Below, piece by piece: positions 8,220 to 18,222 of a stretch of 64,000 nucleotides of DNA. A program made the position numbers and the translations under genes. Below the pieces are notes generated by a model. It was not told where the DNA came from, ran no database searches, and saw only the letters and a list, made by a program, of their open reading frames with translations. Location: contig JAJFGB010000009.1 of the NCBI GenBank assembly GCA_021776335.1, forward strand, positions 248,001-312,000, given 5' to 3'. The DNA comes from Hyphococcus sp. (GTDB lineage: Bacteria > Pseudomonadota > Alphaproteobacteria > Caulobacterales > Parvularculaceae). Each line of letters begins with the position of its first letter. Position 1 is the first letter of the stretch.

Positions 8220-9428
8220 GTGAAAATAACAGACGCAAAGGTCATCGTGACTTGTCCCGGTCGAAACTTCGTGACGCTGAAGATTTCGACGGATGAGGGC
8301 CTTTACGGAATTGGCGACGCGACGCTCAATGGTCGAGAGCTCGCAGTCGTTTCCTACCTGCAGGATCATGTCGCGCCTTGTCTGATCGGACGCGATGCTC
8401 ATCAGATAGAAGATATCTGGCAGTATTTCTATCGCGGCGCCTATTGGCGGACAGGTCCTGTGACGATGGCGGCAATCGCCGCGGTTGATACAGCTCTTTG
8501 GGATATCAAAGCCAAAGCCGCCAACATGCCGCTTTACCAATTGTTGGGCGGCAAAAGCAGAAACGGCGTTATGGTCTACGGTCACGCTAATGGCAGTGAC
8601 ATTGAGGAGACGATCGACGAAGTCTCAAAATATATTGAACTGGGATATAAGGCGATCAGGGCCCAAAGCGGTATTCCAGGTCTTGATTCAACTTATGGCG
8701 TTTCGCAGGACAAAATGTTCTATGAGCCCGCCGACGCAAACATGCCGTCGGAAAATGTCTGGTCGACGACAAAGTATCTCGATCATACGCCGCGCCTTTT
8801 CGAAGCACTTCGCGAGAAGTTCGGGTTTGACCCCCATTTCCTTCATGATGTTCATCACCGCCTGACGCCAATCGAGGCGGCGCGGTTGGGGAAGTCCCTG
8901 GAGCCATATCGTTTGTTCTGGCTGGAAGATGCGGTTCCTGCTGAAAATCAGGAAAATTTTCGCCTTATTCGCCAACACACAACGACGCCGCTTGCAGTAG
9001 GCGAAATTTTTAATACGGTTTGGGATTGCAGGACGCTTATCCAGGAGCAATTGATCGATTATATTCGCACCACTGTCGTTCATGCTGGCGGGATTACCCA
9101 TCTGCGCCGCATTCTCGATTTCGCGAGCCTCTATAATGTGCGGAGCGGATGTCACGGCGCAACCGATCTTTCACCCGCATGCATGGGTGCTTCTCTACAC
9201 CTTGGTCTGGCGGCGCCAAATTTTGGCGTTCAGGAATATATGCGCCATACGCCGGAAACTGATGACGTGTTTCCGCACGCTTATAGTTATGCCGATGGCT
9301 ATCTGCATCCAGGGGAAACGCCGGGGCATGGCGTTGACATAAACGAAGATCTCGCCGCTAAATATCCGTATCAGCGCGCCTATCTGCCGGTTAATCGGCT
9401 CGAAGACGGAACCATGTGGAATTGGTGA
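8220..9428 (+). CDS. manD: D-mannonate dehydratase (ManD, enolase superfamily)
   Basis: Dehydrates D-mannonate to 2-keto-3-deoxygluconate (KDG) in the cytoplasm with one Mg ion. The start chosen is the GTG at 8220, which follows AAGGGG by six bases and gives 402 residues, the size of the characterised Novosphingobium enzyme, which it resembles along its whole length. Visible are [33 protein letters not shown] (Arg147), TYGV (Tyr159), LHDVHHR (metal Asp210 and His212), FWLED (Glu236), AVGEIFNT (Glu262), CHGATDLSP (catalytic His) and the C-terminal [15 protein letters not shown] end. Some relatives are promiscuous or low-activity on D-gluconate, so the exact sugar acid is not certain. KdgK and Eda encoded 14 kb downstream complete the route. 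Uronate isomerase and fructuronate reductase are not in the window. Confidence 0.92.
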   Translation: MKITDAKVIVTCPGRNFVTLKISTDEGLYGIGDATLNGRELAVVSYLQDHVAPCLIGRDAHQIEDIWQYFYRGAYWRTGPVTMAAIAAVDTALWDIKAKAANMPLYQLLGGKSRNGVMVYGHANGSDIEETIDEVSKYIELGYKAIRAQSGIPGLDSTYGVSQDKMFYEPADANMPSENVWSTTKYLDHTPRLFEALREKFGFDPHFLHDVHHRLTPIEAARLGKSLEPYRLFWLEDAVPAENQENFRLIRQHTTTPLAVGEIFNTVWDCRTLIQEQLIDYIRTTVVHAGGITHLRRILDFASLYNVRSGCHGATDLSPACMGASLHLGLAAPNFGVQEYMRHTPETDDVFPHAYSYADGYLHPGETPGHGVDINEDLAAKYPYQRAYLPVNRLEDGTMWNW

Positions 9429-9497
9429 GGGTCCGGCAAAAACCAAACCGCCCGCTAACAACGTAAAATGAAAAAGGGCGCAGGGAGGAAAATCTAA

Positions 9498-10658
9498 ATG
9501 CCATTCTTACCGGCTGAGCCGTTGCTTGCAGCGGATGACATCTTTTCCATGAGTGCGGTGATGATCAGCCTCGCCTGGTTTGGCATTTGGTTAGACGGCA
9601 CGTGGTTAGGCAGGAAAACTTCTGGCGTTGTCTGGGTTATTATTTTTGGAACCGTTTTTTCAAACTTCCGAATAATTCCGTTTGAATCACCAGTTTTCTC
9701 ATTTATTCACGGTTACATCGTTCCGATTTCAATACCGCTATTGTTGTTTAAGGCGAATTTGCCGCGCATTTTTCGTGAGAGTGGTCCCGTCATATTGGCG
9801 TTTGCCATAGCAAGCATAGGCACCATCGCGGGCGTCATGCTGGGGTACATTTTGCTGGACCTGGGTCCAATCGGTCCCAAAGTGGCTGGCGTTTACACCG
9901 GCGGCTGGATTGGCGGTTCTGTAAACTTCGTTGCGGTCTCACAGGCTGTGCAAATGACGCCGGATGAGTTTGCGGTGGCAATTGGCGCTTCGATGGGTGT
10001 TAGTATTTCTGCGCTGATGATTCTCCTTGCGCTGCCTTCGATACCAGCCTTACGGAAGTTTATCCCGTCGAAAATCATTGAAGCCACTGATAAAGTAACC
10101 GCCAGAAAAGAGGCTGTAGAGGATCGTCTTCCGTTAAATCTTTCACATCTTAGCGGGGCCTTGGCAGCGAGCTTTATCATTTGCGCAATTTCTTATGCAA
10201 TAGCTGCGGCTATATCATTGCCGCAATATAGCATTCTAATTGTAACGTTGGTGGCCGTTGGTATCGCCAATATTTTTCCACGAAAAATGCAACATTTTGA
10301 CGGTGACTTTGAGCTGGGCATGTTTGCCTTATACATATTTTTCGCTGCAGTCGGCGCCGGTACTGATGCTGTGTCCTTTATCGAGTCAGCGCCAATTTTG
10401 CTGGTGTACGGAATAATAATCCTGGTCGTTCATCTCCTCGTTGTAATTGCCGGCGCCAAGATATTCAAAATTGATTTGGCGCATGCGGTTATCGGATCGG
10501 GCGCGGCGTTCGTCGGGGCTGGGCCGACCGCTGCAATCGCCACGGCCCATGGCTGGAAGCAGCTCGTAACACCGGGAATTATGTGCGGCGTGTTGGGCTA
10601 TGTGATTGCAACCTTTATCGGGGTTGCGCTCAGCGGCATGTTGGGCGGCCTGGGCTAA
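9498..10658 (+). CDS. DUF819-family membrane permease
   Basis: A 386-residue integral membrane protein with about ten hydrophobic segments. The family motif GGWIGGSVNFVAVSQAV lies near 134-150, with GAGTDAVSF and GSGAAFVGAGPTAAIATA further on. This repeated antiporter-like architecture is typical of DUF819 (YjcL-like) proteins, a family of unproven substrate related to the CPA/bile-acid-symporter type fold. The start follows AGGGAGG by eight bases. It is 69 bases after manD, so it is probably co-transcribed and may import the sugar acid or an associated organic anion. That role is inferred only from position. Confidence 0.75.
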   Translation: MPFLPAEPLLAADDIFSMSAVMISLAWFGIWLDGTWLGRKTSGVVWVIIFGTVFSNFRIIPFESPVFSFIHGYIVPISIPLLLFKANLPRIFRESGPVILAFAIASIGTIAGVMLGYILLDLGPIGPKVAGVYTGGWIGGSVNFVAVSQAVQMTPDEFAVAIGASMGVSISALMILLALPSIPALRKFIPSKIIEATDKVTARKEAVEDRLPLNLSHLSGALAASFIICAISYAIAAAISLPQYSILIVTLVAVGIANIFPRKMQHFDGDFELGMFALYIFFAAVGAGTDAVSFIESAPILLVYGIIILVVHLLVVIAGAKIFKIDLAHAVIGSGAAFVGAGPTAAIATAHGWKQLVTPGIMCGVLGYVIATFIGVALSGMLGGLG

Positions 10659-10749
10659 GCTCCGCCTAAAGAGTAAAAAATTACGATAAGCCATGCGCTA
10701 ATGTTCCATTTCCGCGCCCGATTATGCTGTGCGTTTTTAACATGCAACG

Positions 10750-10766
10750 CATTAGCTTAGGTTATG
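10750..10766. promoter_or_regulatory. Candidate LysR operator upstream of the TonB receptor
   Basis: CATTAG-N5-GTTATG fits T-N11-A. Over a 26-base stretch (10750-10775) it matches the region at 18057-18082 in about 20 positions. It lies 143 bases before the receptor start. A CTAATG half-site also occurs at 10698-10703. Confidence 0.4.
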
Positions 10767-10908
10767 CGATCTATGAAAAACTATGATTTGTCGGAGATTT
10801 GCGATGCCAATAAATTGAATGCTGCACAAGTCTGTGTGCGATCGAGGTTAATGAATGTCGGCGTTGTGTCGACAGGTCGGCCCAGTGCCGACAAAGGGAG
10901 GGATTTCC

Positions 10909-13440
10909 ATGAGTGGGCGAGCAAATAAGATATTGCTGGGCGTTTCGTCTCTGGCGCTTGTTTTGTCGTTGGGGGTGACGTCAAACGCATTCGCGCAGAG
11001 CGGTGAAGACAGCGCAGATGCAGATGAAAACAATGATACGATTATCGTTCGAGGACAGCGTCGAGAGCAGTCTATTCTTGACGTGCCGATCAGTTCGACT
11101 GTTTTCGATGATGATTACTTAACGCAGAGAAATGTGGATGACGCGAAAGGTTTCTTGCTTGAGACGCCGAACGTGTCGTTCCAACAGGGTGGGCGAAACG
11201 GCGCGCGGGAAATTGTCATTTCAATCCGCGGTATTTCTGATTTGAAAAGCGCGGAAAAAGTTATTACGCAGAGCGCTTTTTCAACCTATTACGATGAGTT
11301 TGCCCCGGGCCAATTGGCCAGCGGTCAACCCAATTTGCCGATTTATGACGTTGCCGCGGTTGAAGTGTTGCGTGGGCCGCAGGGCGTTTTCTTTGGCCGA
11401 AATTCAGAAGGCGGCGCCATCAATATTGTTACCAAGAAGCCTGATGATGAGTTCTATGGTCGCGTTGATGCGGGCATATCTCGATTCAACACCTATCAAC
11501 TGGCCGGTGTGGTCAATGTTCCTGTAACGGATACACTATTTGCAAGATTGACAGCGTATGGCACCAAAACTGACGGACCGTTTGATAATGCGCATCCGAT
11601 CGGCGGTGATACCGGCGCGGAATTTTATGCGTTGCGTGGTCAGGTTCGTTGGATGCCGACACCGCAAACGACAGTCGATCTTGGTGTTAATCACACCACA
11701 GATAATCAGGGCTTCACGCCCAAAATTCCAAGTTGTGTTGGGACAACCACATTTGGGTTGCCAATTCCCGTTCTCGGTGCGAACGGCGTTCTTGGCGGTA
11801 TCGGCTGTTATGATGCGAACAACGAATTCTCGAGCCGTGTTGCGTCAGGCGATATCACGCTGCCGGCTGGGTTGACGATTGCAGATATCCCAGACAATCG
11901 AAGCCTTCTGTATCAAGATACCCGTGAATTCACTGATATTGAAACGGATATCGTAACGCTCAAAATTAATCATGAGCTGACAGACACGATTGCGATCACG
12001 TCTGTAACGGGTATGGCCAGATCCGACATGGATCAATTCCTGGATCTGGATAAGTCGGGCATTAAAGCGATTAATCGGTTTGGCACGTTTGAATCGGACT
12101 CATGGAGCCAGGAAATTCGCCTGAGCCAAATTGATGCCGGTAAGCTCGATTGGACCATTGGCGGTATCTACTACAATGAAGATTTCACGGCGGTTAACCA
12201 GATTTTGATCGAACAGGTGCTCGGCCCGTGGGTTCCTGGCGACAAAGCCAATGAAAACATCGTCAACAACAAGATCGAAGGTTATGCGGCGTTTGCGAAC
12301 CTTGAATATCACGTCACCGACGCTCTCTCGCTCATTGCGGGTGGTCGCTACTCCCATGATGAAGGAACCAATCAGTGGGATGAGGTTTATGCAGCTTGTG
12401 GACGCAGGGCGCCTGGCGACCCTCTGGCTGCAGGGTGCCAGTTAACACCCGAACAGCTAATACAGTTTCAGCTGGGCGGCGCCTTACCTCAATTCTCTGA
12501 CAGAAGTGGCGGCTTTGTTATTTCCGGTGGGAGAAATGAACAGCTTACGGGTCGGTTTGCTTCAAATAGTGGCAATGACTTCTCGCCGCGCGTTGCCATA
12601 AACTTTAACCCAAGCGACAATTATTCCGCCTACGCATCCGTGTCGAAGGGCTATAAGGCGCCTGGCGGACAAGGAAACCCGGATAGTGGCCTCGGCATCG
12701 TCAGCGAATTCGATAAGGAGACGCTTTGGAACTACGAGGTAGGGGGTAACGCCTATCTGTTCGATCGCAGGCTGAGGTTGTCCGGCGCCATATTCTATAT
12801 GGACTGGAATGATTATCAGCTCATTCGTCGCGAGACTTTGTGCCAGTTTGCCGATGGCAGCACGCAGCTTACGATTCTTGTGCCGGACCTATCGGTGTGT
12901 TCAGCGCAATTGCAAGTTGACCGAACAACCAACGCGCCAAAAGCGCGATCAAAAGGCGCTGAGCTTACTTTCCAGGCGAGACTTACCGACAATTTCCAAA
13001 TTGGCGGTTCGGCAGGTTACCTGGACGCTGAGTTTGTTGAGGGTTCAACAGTCATCGCTGGTTCCGATTTTGATTTGGCGGGCCTGACCATCGGGAGAGC
13101 CCCCAAATGGACAGGCGCACTCAACGCGCAGTATGACTTCCCACTATTTGGCGGGGATGCTTACCTACGAGGCGACTGGTCGTATCGTTCGTCATCAAAC
13201 AACGGTATTCTGGCCCAATTGGTGGATACGTTCCCTTCCAGAGTGGATGGATTTGGCCTGTTAAATCTGAGCGTTGGTCAATCCTGGGATAATCACAGCA
13301 TTACAGTGAATGTCTCTAACATCCTTAACAACGAGTACTTTACGGGTACGGATGGGTTTAGCTTTGGCGGTACAACGCTGTCTTATAACCCAAGAACGTG
13401 GTCAGTTAGATGGACGAGCGAATTCGGCCCAGGTAACTGA
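10909..13440 (+). CDS. TonB-dependent outer-membrane receptor
   Basis: An 843-residue receptor. The start at 10909 follows AGGGAGGG and gives a signal peptide (Lys, hydrophobic core, SNAFAQS cleavage region). It has a TonB-box-like DTIIVRGQR, a plug domain with RNVDDAKGFLLETPNVSF, RGISDL and VEVLRGPQGVFFGRNSEGGAINIVT, and a beta-barrel ending in an aromatic-rich WSVRWTSEF segment. It is of the sphingomonad/Caulobacter type often tied to nutrient uptake rather than iron; no Fur-like box or siderophore gene is near. With a secreted peptidase and amidohydrolase downstream, it likely imports a bulky substrate to the periplasm. It is followed by an intrinsic terminator at 13470. Confidence 0.92.
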   Translation: MSGRANKILLGVSSLALVLSLGVTSNAFAQSGEDSADADENNDTIIVRGQRREQSILDVPISSTVFDDDYLTQRNVDDAKGFLLETPNVSFQQGGRNGAREIVISIRGISDLKSAEKVITQSAFSTYYDEFAPGQLASGQPNLPIYDVAAVEVLRGPQGVFFGRNSEGGAINIVTKKPDDEFYGRVDAGISRFNTYQLAGVVNVPVTDTLFARLTAYGTKTDGPFDNAHPIGGDTGAEFYALRGQVRWMPTPQTTVDLGVNHTTDNQGFTPKIPSCVGTTTFGLPIPVLGANGVLGGIGCYDANNEFSSRVASGDITLPAGLTIADIPDNRSLLYQDTREFTDIETDIVTLKINHELTDTIAITSVTGMARSDMDQFLDLDKSGIKAINRFGTFESDSWSQEIRLSQIDAGKLDWTIGGIYYNEDFTAVNQILIEQVLGPWVPGDKANENIVNNKIEGYAAFANLEYHVTDALSLIAGGRYSHDEGTNQWDEVYAACGRRAPGDPLAAGCQLTPEQLIQFQLGGALPQFSDRSGGFVISGGRNEQLTGRFASNSGNDFSPRVAINFNPSDNYSAYASVSKGYKAPGGQGNPDSGLGIVSEFDKETLWNYEVGGNAYLFDRRLRLSGAIFYMDWNDYQLIRRETLCQFADGSTQLTILVPDLSVCSAQLQVDRTTNAPKARSKGAELTFQARLTDNFQIGGSAGYLDAEFVEGSTVIAGSDFDLAGLTIGRAPKWTGALNAQYDFPLFGGDAYLRGDWSYRSSSNNGILAQLVDTFPSRVDGFGLLNLSVGQSWDNHSITVNVSNILNNEYFTGTDGFSFGGTTLSYNPRTWSVRWTSEFGPGN

Positions 13441-13469
13441 GAGTAACAACAACCTCCCTCCCAGCAACG

Positions 13470-13503
13470 ATGGCCGGCGCAGTTTACTGTGTCGGCCATT
13501 TTT
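13470..13503 (+). terminator. Rho-independent terminator after the TonB receptor gene
   Basis: ATGGCCG and CGGCCAT form a 7-bp stem with an inner CAG/CTG pairing, followed by five T residues. It starts 30 bases after the receptor stop codon and would separate it, at least partly, from the peptidase gene. Confidence 0.7.
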
Positions 13504-13532
13504 GAAACAGCTTCAGATAATTGAGTGGTGAA

Positions 13533-16500
13533 ATGAGTATTTTGAAAAACGCTTTTTCTTGCTTTGTCGGCGTTATGATCGTTGGCGCAGTAGCGCAGGC
13601 AGCGCCTGACGCAAAATTATTACGCCACCCCGACGTTTCCCAAACCCATATCGTATTTTCCTATGCGGAGGATTTGTGGATCGTCGACAAATCTGGAGGC
13701 AAAGCGACAAGATTGACCGCGTCACCCGGCGAGGAAACGCACCCAAAGTTTTCTCCGGACGGACGGTATATTGCTTTCACGGCGCCCTATGCGAACGGCA
13801 ATGAGGATATCTACATATTGCCGGTAACAGGCGGCGTTTCAAAACGCGTTACGCATCATCCGGCTTTTGACCGCTTGATCGACTGGCGACCTGACGGTGA
13901 GGCGCTCATCTACGCCACCGATATGACCAGCGAACGGACGCGCTATAATCAGCTCTATGTGGTTGATAAAGACGGCGGGCTGCCGGAGCGCTTGCCGATG
14001 CCCTATGGAGAAATGGCGGCGTTTTCGCCAGGCGGCGGTGCAGTTGCCTATAGTTATTTGAAAGATTTTCAAAACCAACCGGATTTTAATCGTGAGGCGT
14101 GGAAACGTTATCGCGGCGGAAGAGCGCCGGACCTCTGGTACTACAATACTGCAACGAAACAGTCGCGCCGGCTGACAAGTGATGACGCACCGGATTCTGC
14201 GCCGATGTGGAACGCTCAGGGTTTTTTCTTTTCATCAGAGCGCGGCGGCGAACGATCCAATATATGGTCGCTTGATCTGGAGACAGATCGCTTCACGCAA
14301 ATTACGAACTTTACAGATCGTGATGTTACACGCCCGTCGATTGGACCATCTGATATCGTATTTGAGCTGGATGGCGAGCTTAGTCTGCTCGATCTTGCGA
14401 CAAAGCAAATTAAATCGGTATCTATCCAGACCATCACGGATCATCTCGTGCTGGCGCCGCACTTGCGCAACATAAGTGAAGACATTCAATCGGCAGATCT
14501 TTCAGCGGATGGGAAAACCGCTGTGTTTTCCGCGCGCGGTGGGATCGTTTCCATTGATGTTAAAAACGGCGTTACAATACGCCACGGCGCCACAAGCGCG
14601 TCAGCGGATCGCTATCCGACGCTGTCGCCGGACGGGCGATACGTTGCTTATATGAGCGACGCGCCAGGTGAATATCAACTGCATGTGCGCGACCTTCAAA
14701 CGCAACAGGTTCGGGTTCTTACGAATTTCCAAGACCGTTTCCGATATAAACCTTTTTGGTCACCTGATGGGCGTTTCATCACATTCATCGACAGCGACCA
14801 GGAGCTTCACCTCATTGATGTAAAAACCGGGCGCAGTGAAGTGATTGGCAGAACATTGTGGCGCGATCATTTCGGCCTTGAAGCATTTTCCGTCAGCTGG
14901 TCGCCTGACAGCCAGTGGATCGCATGGTCTCGCGGGCTTGAAAATCGTAATCAGGTTGTTCTTGTTTACAACGTCAAACAACGCCAGCGCACCCAGTTAA
15001 CGGCGGGCTACTACAGCGATGAAAACCCTGTTTTCGATGTAAGCGGAAACTATCTCTATATGCTGTCGGCGCGGACGCTATCCGCGGTCTATAGCGATGT
15101 TGATACAACCTGGGCTTACGCCAACTCAACCAATGTAACGGTTGCGCCCTTGCGATCAAATATGCGATCGCCGCTCGATCCATCAACGGACTTCCCGGAG
15201 ACCCAGAGAAGCGTTCGCATTGATCGCGAAGGATTTGAGGGGCGGATTGAAGTGCTTTCCGTTCCCGCTGGAAATTATTCTAACTTGTTCGCTGGCGATG
15301 GCCGCGTTGTCTATTTGCGACACCCCAATTCAGGCGTGGGCGGTAGAGAGGCGAGCCTTGCTTATTTCGACTTGAAGGAGAAGCGAGAAACGGCGGTTAC
15401 CTCCGGCGGGTTGGACTTGTTGGCGGTCAGCGGCGGTAAAGCGATGCTGCGTAAAGATCGTGCGTTTCATTTGGTTGATTTGAGGCCAGGCCAGTCTGTT
15501 GGCGCGCCGCTGCCGACCAGCGACATCATGGCGCCTTATGAGCGTCTCGTGGAGAACCGGCAGATCATTACTGATGCCTGGCGTTTTCAACGGGATTTCT
15601 TTTACGACCCGGGCCTGCATGGCATTGCCTGGGACACCATTCTGCAAAAGTATCTGGCATTTGCATCCTTTGCAGTTACGGACTCAGACTTAAGTTTCGT
15701 TCTGCGTGAACAGGTCGGGGAGTTATCCGCGGGGCACGTTTGGGCCGTCGGCAAGCGGCGTGTGCGCTATACTTATGATGGTACGGGCCTTCTTGGCGCC
15801 GACTTCGCACTTGAAAACGGCGCCTACCGAATCGCCAAAATTTATGACGCTGGTCCTCGCCGCGGCGAGCATCGCTCTCCGCTGGCGGCGCCCGGCGTCG
15901 GTGTGGGTGAGGGCGAATATTTGCTGGCGGTTAATGGTCAGTCGCTTGACCCTTCCAAAGATCCCTGGGCGGCTTTCGAAGGCCTGTCGGGTAAGCAGGT
16001 TGAACTGACGGTCGGTCCAAACCCGAATCGAAACGGATCAAGAAAAATCGTTCTGGAGACCTTAAGAAACGACGCCAAACTGCGTGAGCTTGCGTGGGTC
16101 GAAGACAATCGACGCAAAGTTGAAGAGGCCACCGATGGACAACTCGGCTATATCTTTATTCCGGATACAAGCCGCAACGGTCAAAATGAATTGATGCGGC
16201 AGTACCGCGCGCAGTTCAGAAAAAAAGGGCTCGTCATCGATGAACGCTTCAATAGCGGCGGCGCCCTTGGCGACCGGCTGGTTGAGCTGCTCAATCGCCC
16301 ACCACTGGTATATTTCAGCGTGCGCAGCGGGCCTGACTATCCGCTACCGGAATTTTCTCACTACGGGCCGAAGGCGCTGATCACCAATGGCTGGAGTTAC
16401 TCGGGCGGCGATGGATTTCCGCTGCTCTTCAAAACTGCAAAAGTGGGCCCGCTGATTGGCGAGCGCACCTGGGGCGGCCTTATTGGCCCCGCCATGAGTG

Positions 16501-16733
16501 TACCGTTTGTCAGTGGAGGGCGCGTCGCAGCGCCGCCTCAGCGCGTATATACACTCGACGGACAATGGGCTGAACCGCATGGTGTGGTTCCCGATATTGA
16601 AGTCGAAAACGATCCTGGTTTGATGATGCAAGGGCGTGATCCACAATTGGAACGGGCGATTGAATATGTGCTCGATCATCTTGATGATTACCCGCCGCAC
16701 GAAAAACCAGCATATCCATCAACATTACAATAG
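13533..16733 (+). CDS. Tricorn-like secreted peptidase (S41 family)
   Basis: A 1066-residue protein with a signal peptide (FVGVMIVGAVAQAAPDA). It has two beta-propeller halves with repeated SPDGRYIAF/SPDGRFITF/SPDSQWIAW-type blades (about 30-600), then a PDZ-like segment and an S41 protease core. The His is in GELSAGHVWA, the putative nucleophile Ser in WSYSGGDGFP, followed by IGERTWGG, and the acidic residue in WAEPHGVVPDIEVEND. In archaeal tricorn the residue before the His is Ser; here it is Gly, as I recall in several bacterial homologues. The ATG at 13533 is preferred to an upstream TTG because it follows GAGTGGTGA and starts the signal peptide. It should trim peptides in the periplasm, consistent with its place between the receptor and the amidohydrolase. 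Confidence 0.88.
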   Translation: MSILKNAFSCFVGVMIVGAVAQAAPDAKLLRHPDVSQTHIVFSYAEDLWIVDKSGGKATRLTASPGEETHPKFSPDGRYIAFTAPYANGNEDIYILPVTGGVSKRVTHHPAFDRLIDWRPDGEALIYATDMTSERTRYNQLYVVDKDGGLPERLPMPYGEMAAFSPGGGAVAYSYLKDFQNQPDFNREAWKRYRGGRAPDLWYYNTATKQSRRLTSDDAPDSAPMWNAQGFFFSSERGGERSNIWSLDLETDRFTQITNFTDRDVTRPSIGPSDIVFELDGELSLLDLATKQIKSVSIQTITDHLVLAPHLRNISEDIQSADLSADGKTAVFSARGGIVSIDVKNGVTIRHGATSASADRYPTLSPDGRYVAYMSDAPGEYQLHVRDLQTQQVRVLTNFQDRFRYKPFWSPDGRFITFIDSDQELHLIDVKTGRSEVIGRTLWRDHFGLEAFSVSWSPDSQWIAWSRGLENRNQVVLVYNVKQRQRTQLTAGYYSDENPVFDVSGNYLYMLSARTLSAVYSDVDTTWAYANSTNVTVAPLRSNMRSPLDPSTDFPETQRSVRIDREGFEGRIEVLSVPAGNYSNLFAGDGRVVYLRHPNSGVGGREASLAYFDLKEKRETAVTSGGLDLLAVSGGKAMLRKDRAFHLVDLRPGQSVGAPLPTSDIMAPYERLVENRQIITDAWRFQRDFFYDPGLHGIAWDTILQKYLAFASFAVTDSDLSFVLREQVGELSAGHVWAVGKRRVRYTYDGTGLLGADFALENGAYRIAKIYDAGPRRGEHRSPLAAPGVGVGEGEYLLAVNGQSLDPSKDPWAAFEGLSGKQVELTVGPNPNRNGSRKIVLETLRNDAKLRELAWVEDNRRKVEEATDGQLGYIFIPDTSRNGQNELMRQYRAQFRKKGLVIDERFNSGGALGDRLVELLNRPPLVYFSVRSGPDYPLPEFSHYGPKALITNGWSYSGGDGFPLLFKTAKVGPLIGERTWGGLIGPAMSVPFVSGGRVAAPPQRVYTLDGQWAEPHGVVPDIEVENDPGLMMQGRDPQLERAIEYVLDHLDDYPPHEKPAYPSTLQ

Positions 16734-16745
16734 GGGATGCTTCCA

Positions 16746-18035
16746 ATGAGAAAGATGTTAGCGGCTTTAACGCTGGTTTTGCTTAGCCCGTTTTCGGCGA
16801 TTGCTCATGATGAAGACGGTGAAGCATCAGAGGTCAAACCTGATCGATGGACGATCTTGCATGTAGGGACGTTGATCGCGCGCCCAGGTGAGGCGTCACA
16901 GCGTGAGAAATCAATAATTGTCAAAAATGAACGAATTGAGCGGATAGCTGATGGCTACATTGCCGCGAATGCGCTTGGTGATGACGCCGTTGCAGATGTT
17001 CTGGATTTAAAAAATGCGTTTGTGTTGCCCGGCCTGATCGATGCCCATGTTCATTTCGGTGGCGGGGATCATACAGAAAGGCGTGAAAAGGAGACGGGCG
17101 AGAGCGCTTATCGCATGCTGAATATTATCGAAAACGCAAATAAAACGCTCAACGCTGGCTATACAACGGTGCGTAATCCCGGCGCTTCCGGTTGGGCTAT
17201 TTTTGCGTATCGAGACGGCGTGAAGAAAGATATTTTCCCGGGGCCGCGGATATTTACGGCGGGGCACACGATACGGGTCGGTACACGTGATCAGGGCGGC
17301 GCTTGTTATGATGTAAGCTCGTGTAAGAAAGCAGTCCGCCAGCAGATTGATATGGGCGTGGACTGGATTAAACTTTATGCGACATGCAGCGGCTCAAAAC
17401 CCTGTGGCAAAGAGCATGCGCCTTCGGTGTTCTTGCAGGAAGAAATCAAAGCGGTAATTGAAACGGCCAATTCCCGTCAAATACCTGTCGCGGCGCATGC
17501 CCATGGAACGGCCGGCATCAACGACGCACTGCGTGCTGGTGTGCGTTCCATCGAGCATGGCTCCTATAACGACAGGACATCGCGATCGCTGTTTAAGAGC
17601 AAAGGCGCATTTTATGTGCCAACGCTTTCGGTGCAGGACAATATAATAAAAGACTATGAAACGGCTACCGATGAGATGAAACCGGTGATGGAAGCCTTCA
17701 TGGAAACCCACCCGGCGCGTGTTGCGGCCGCCCACAAGGCTGGCGTGAAGATAGCTGCGGGCAGCGACGCTGGCGTTACGCCACATGGTGACAATGCGCG
17801 CGAGCTTTTCTGGTACGTAAAAATCGGTATGAGTGAGGCTGAAGCGCTGCGTGCGGCAACTATTGTCAACGCAGAGTTGCTGCAAAAAGAGGCGGACATT
17901 GGCTCCATAGAGCCGGGAAAATATGCAGATATCATTGCCGTCACGGAAAACCCGCTCGAAAACATTGAGGCCTTGAGCGAAGTGGGGTTTGTGATGGCAG
18001 GCGGCGAGGTCGTTAAAACCATGGCAGCCGAATAA
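16746..18035 (+). CDS. Secreted binuclear-metal amidohydrolase (imidazolonepropionase-/prolidase-like)
   Basis: A 429-residue amidohydrolase-superfamily enzyme with a signal peptide ending near AIAHDED. The metal-site series is complete: IDAHVHF (HxH), the carboxylatable Lys in WIKLYAT, VAAHAHG, SIEHGS and AGSDAGV. It belongs to the group annotated as imidazolonepropionase-like or Xaa-Pro dipeptidase. Characterised members from Caulobacter and metagenomes hydrolyse Xaa-Arg/Lys or N-acyl amino acid substrates. The start at 16746 is chosen because AGGGG, overlapping the tricorn stop, is nine bases upstream; an earlier ATG at 16737 is too close. Being translated right after the peptidase, it probably finishes breakdown of the peptides or amides that enzyme releases. 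Four cysteines around residues 185-220 may form disulfides. Confidence 0.85.
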   Translation: MRKMLAALTLVLLSPFSAIAHDEDGEASEVKPDRWTILHVGTLIARPGEASQREKSIIVKNERIERIADGYIAANALGDDAVADVLDLKNAFVLPGLIDAHVHFGGGDHTERREKETGESAYRMLNIIENANKTLNAGYTTVRNPGASGWAIFAYRDGVKKDIFPGPRIFTAGHTIRVGTRDQGGACYDVSSCKKAVRQQIDMGVDWIKLYATCSGSKPCGKEHAPSVFLQEEIKAVIETANSRQIPVAAHAHGTAGINDALRAGVRSIEHGSYNDRTSRSLFKSKGAFYVPTLSVQDNIIKDYETATDEMKPVMEAFMETHPARVAAAHKAGVKIAAGSDAGVTPHGDNARELFWYVKIGMSEAEALRAATIVNAELLQKEADIGSIEPGKYADIIAVTENPLENIEALSEVGFVMAGGEVVKTMAAE

Positions 18036-18056
18036 GTTTTGCGTTAGCGCGGCCGT

Positions 18057-18073
18057 CATTAGTCTATTTTATG
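18057..18073. promoter_or_regulatory. Candidate LysR operator upstream of the FAD oxidoreductase operon
   Basis: CATTAG-N5-TTTATG matches the site in the lysR-manD gap in 16 of 17 bases. It lies about 150 bases before the start at 18223, in the 187-base gap after the amidohydrolase gene, so a separate promoter for the FAD-nitrilase-sulfatase-eda-kdgK run is likely. Confidence 0.45.
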
Positions 18074-18222
18074 CGAGCTATCACAAAGTTGCATTTGTGC
18101 AGCTCTGCCCCGATTGGTACATACTGGCGAAGCCGCTTAAACGGTCTTCTCCAGAAACTGCAATCACTTATGGCGACGTCGCGTTTGAGACATAGCGTAG
18201 GGTCGATATTTGGAAAACGGGT

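Noticed and set aside
10773-10928. 51-residue frame in the leader of the TonB receptor gene, ending inside it
   Set aside because: No ribosome site, and it overlaps the strong site and start of the receptor. It is probably the untranslated leader.
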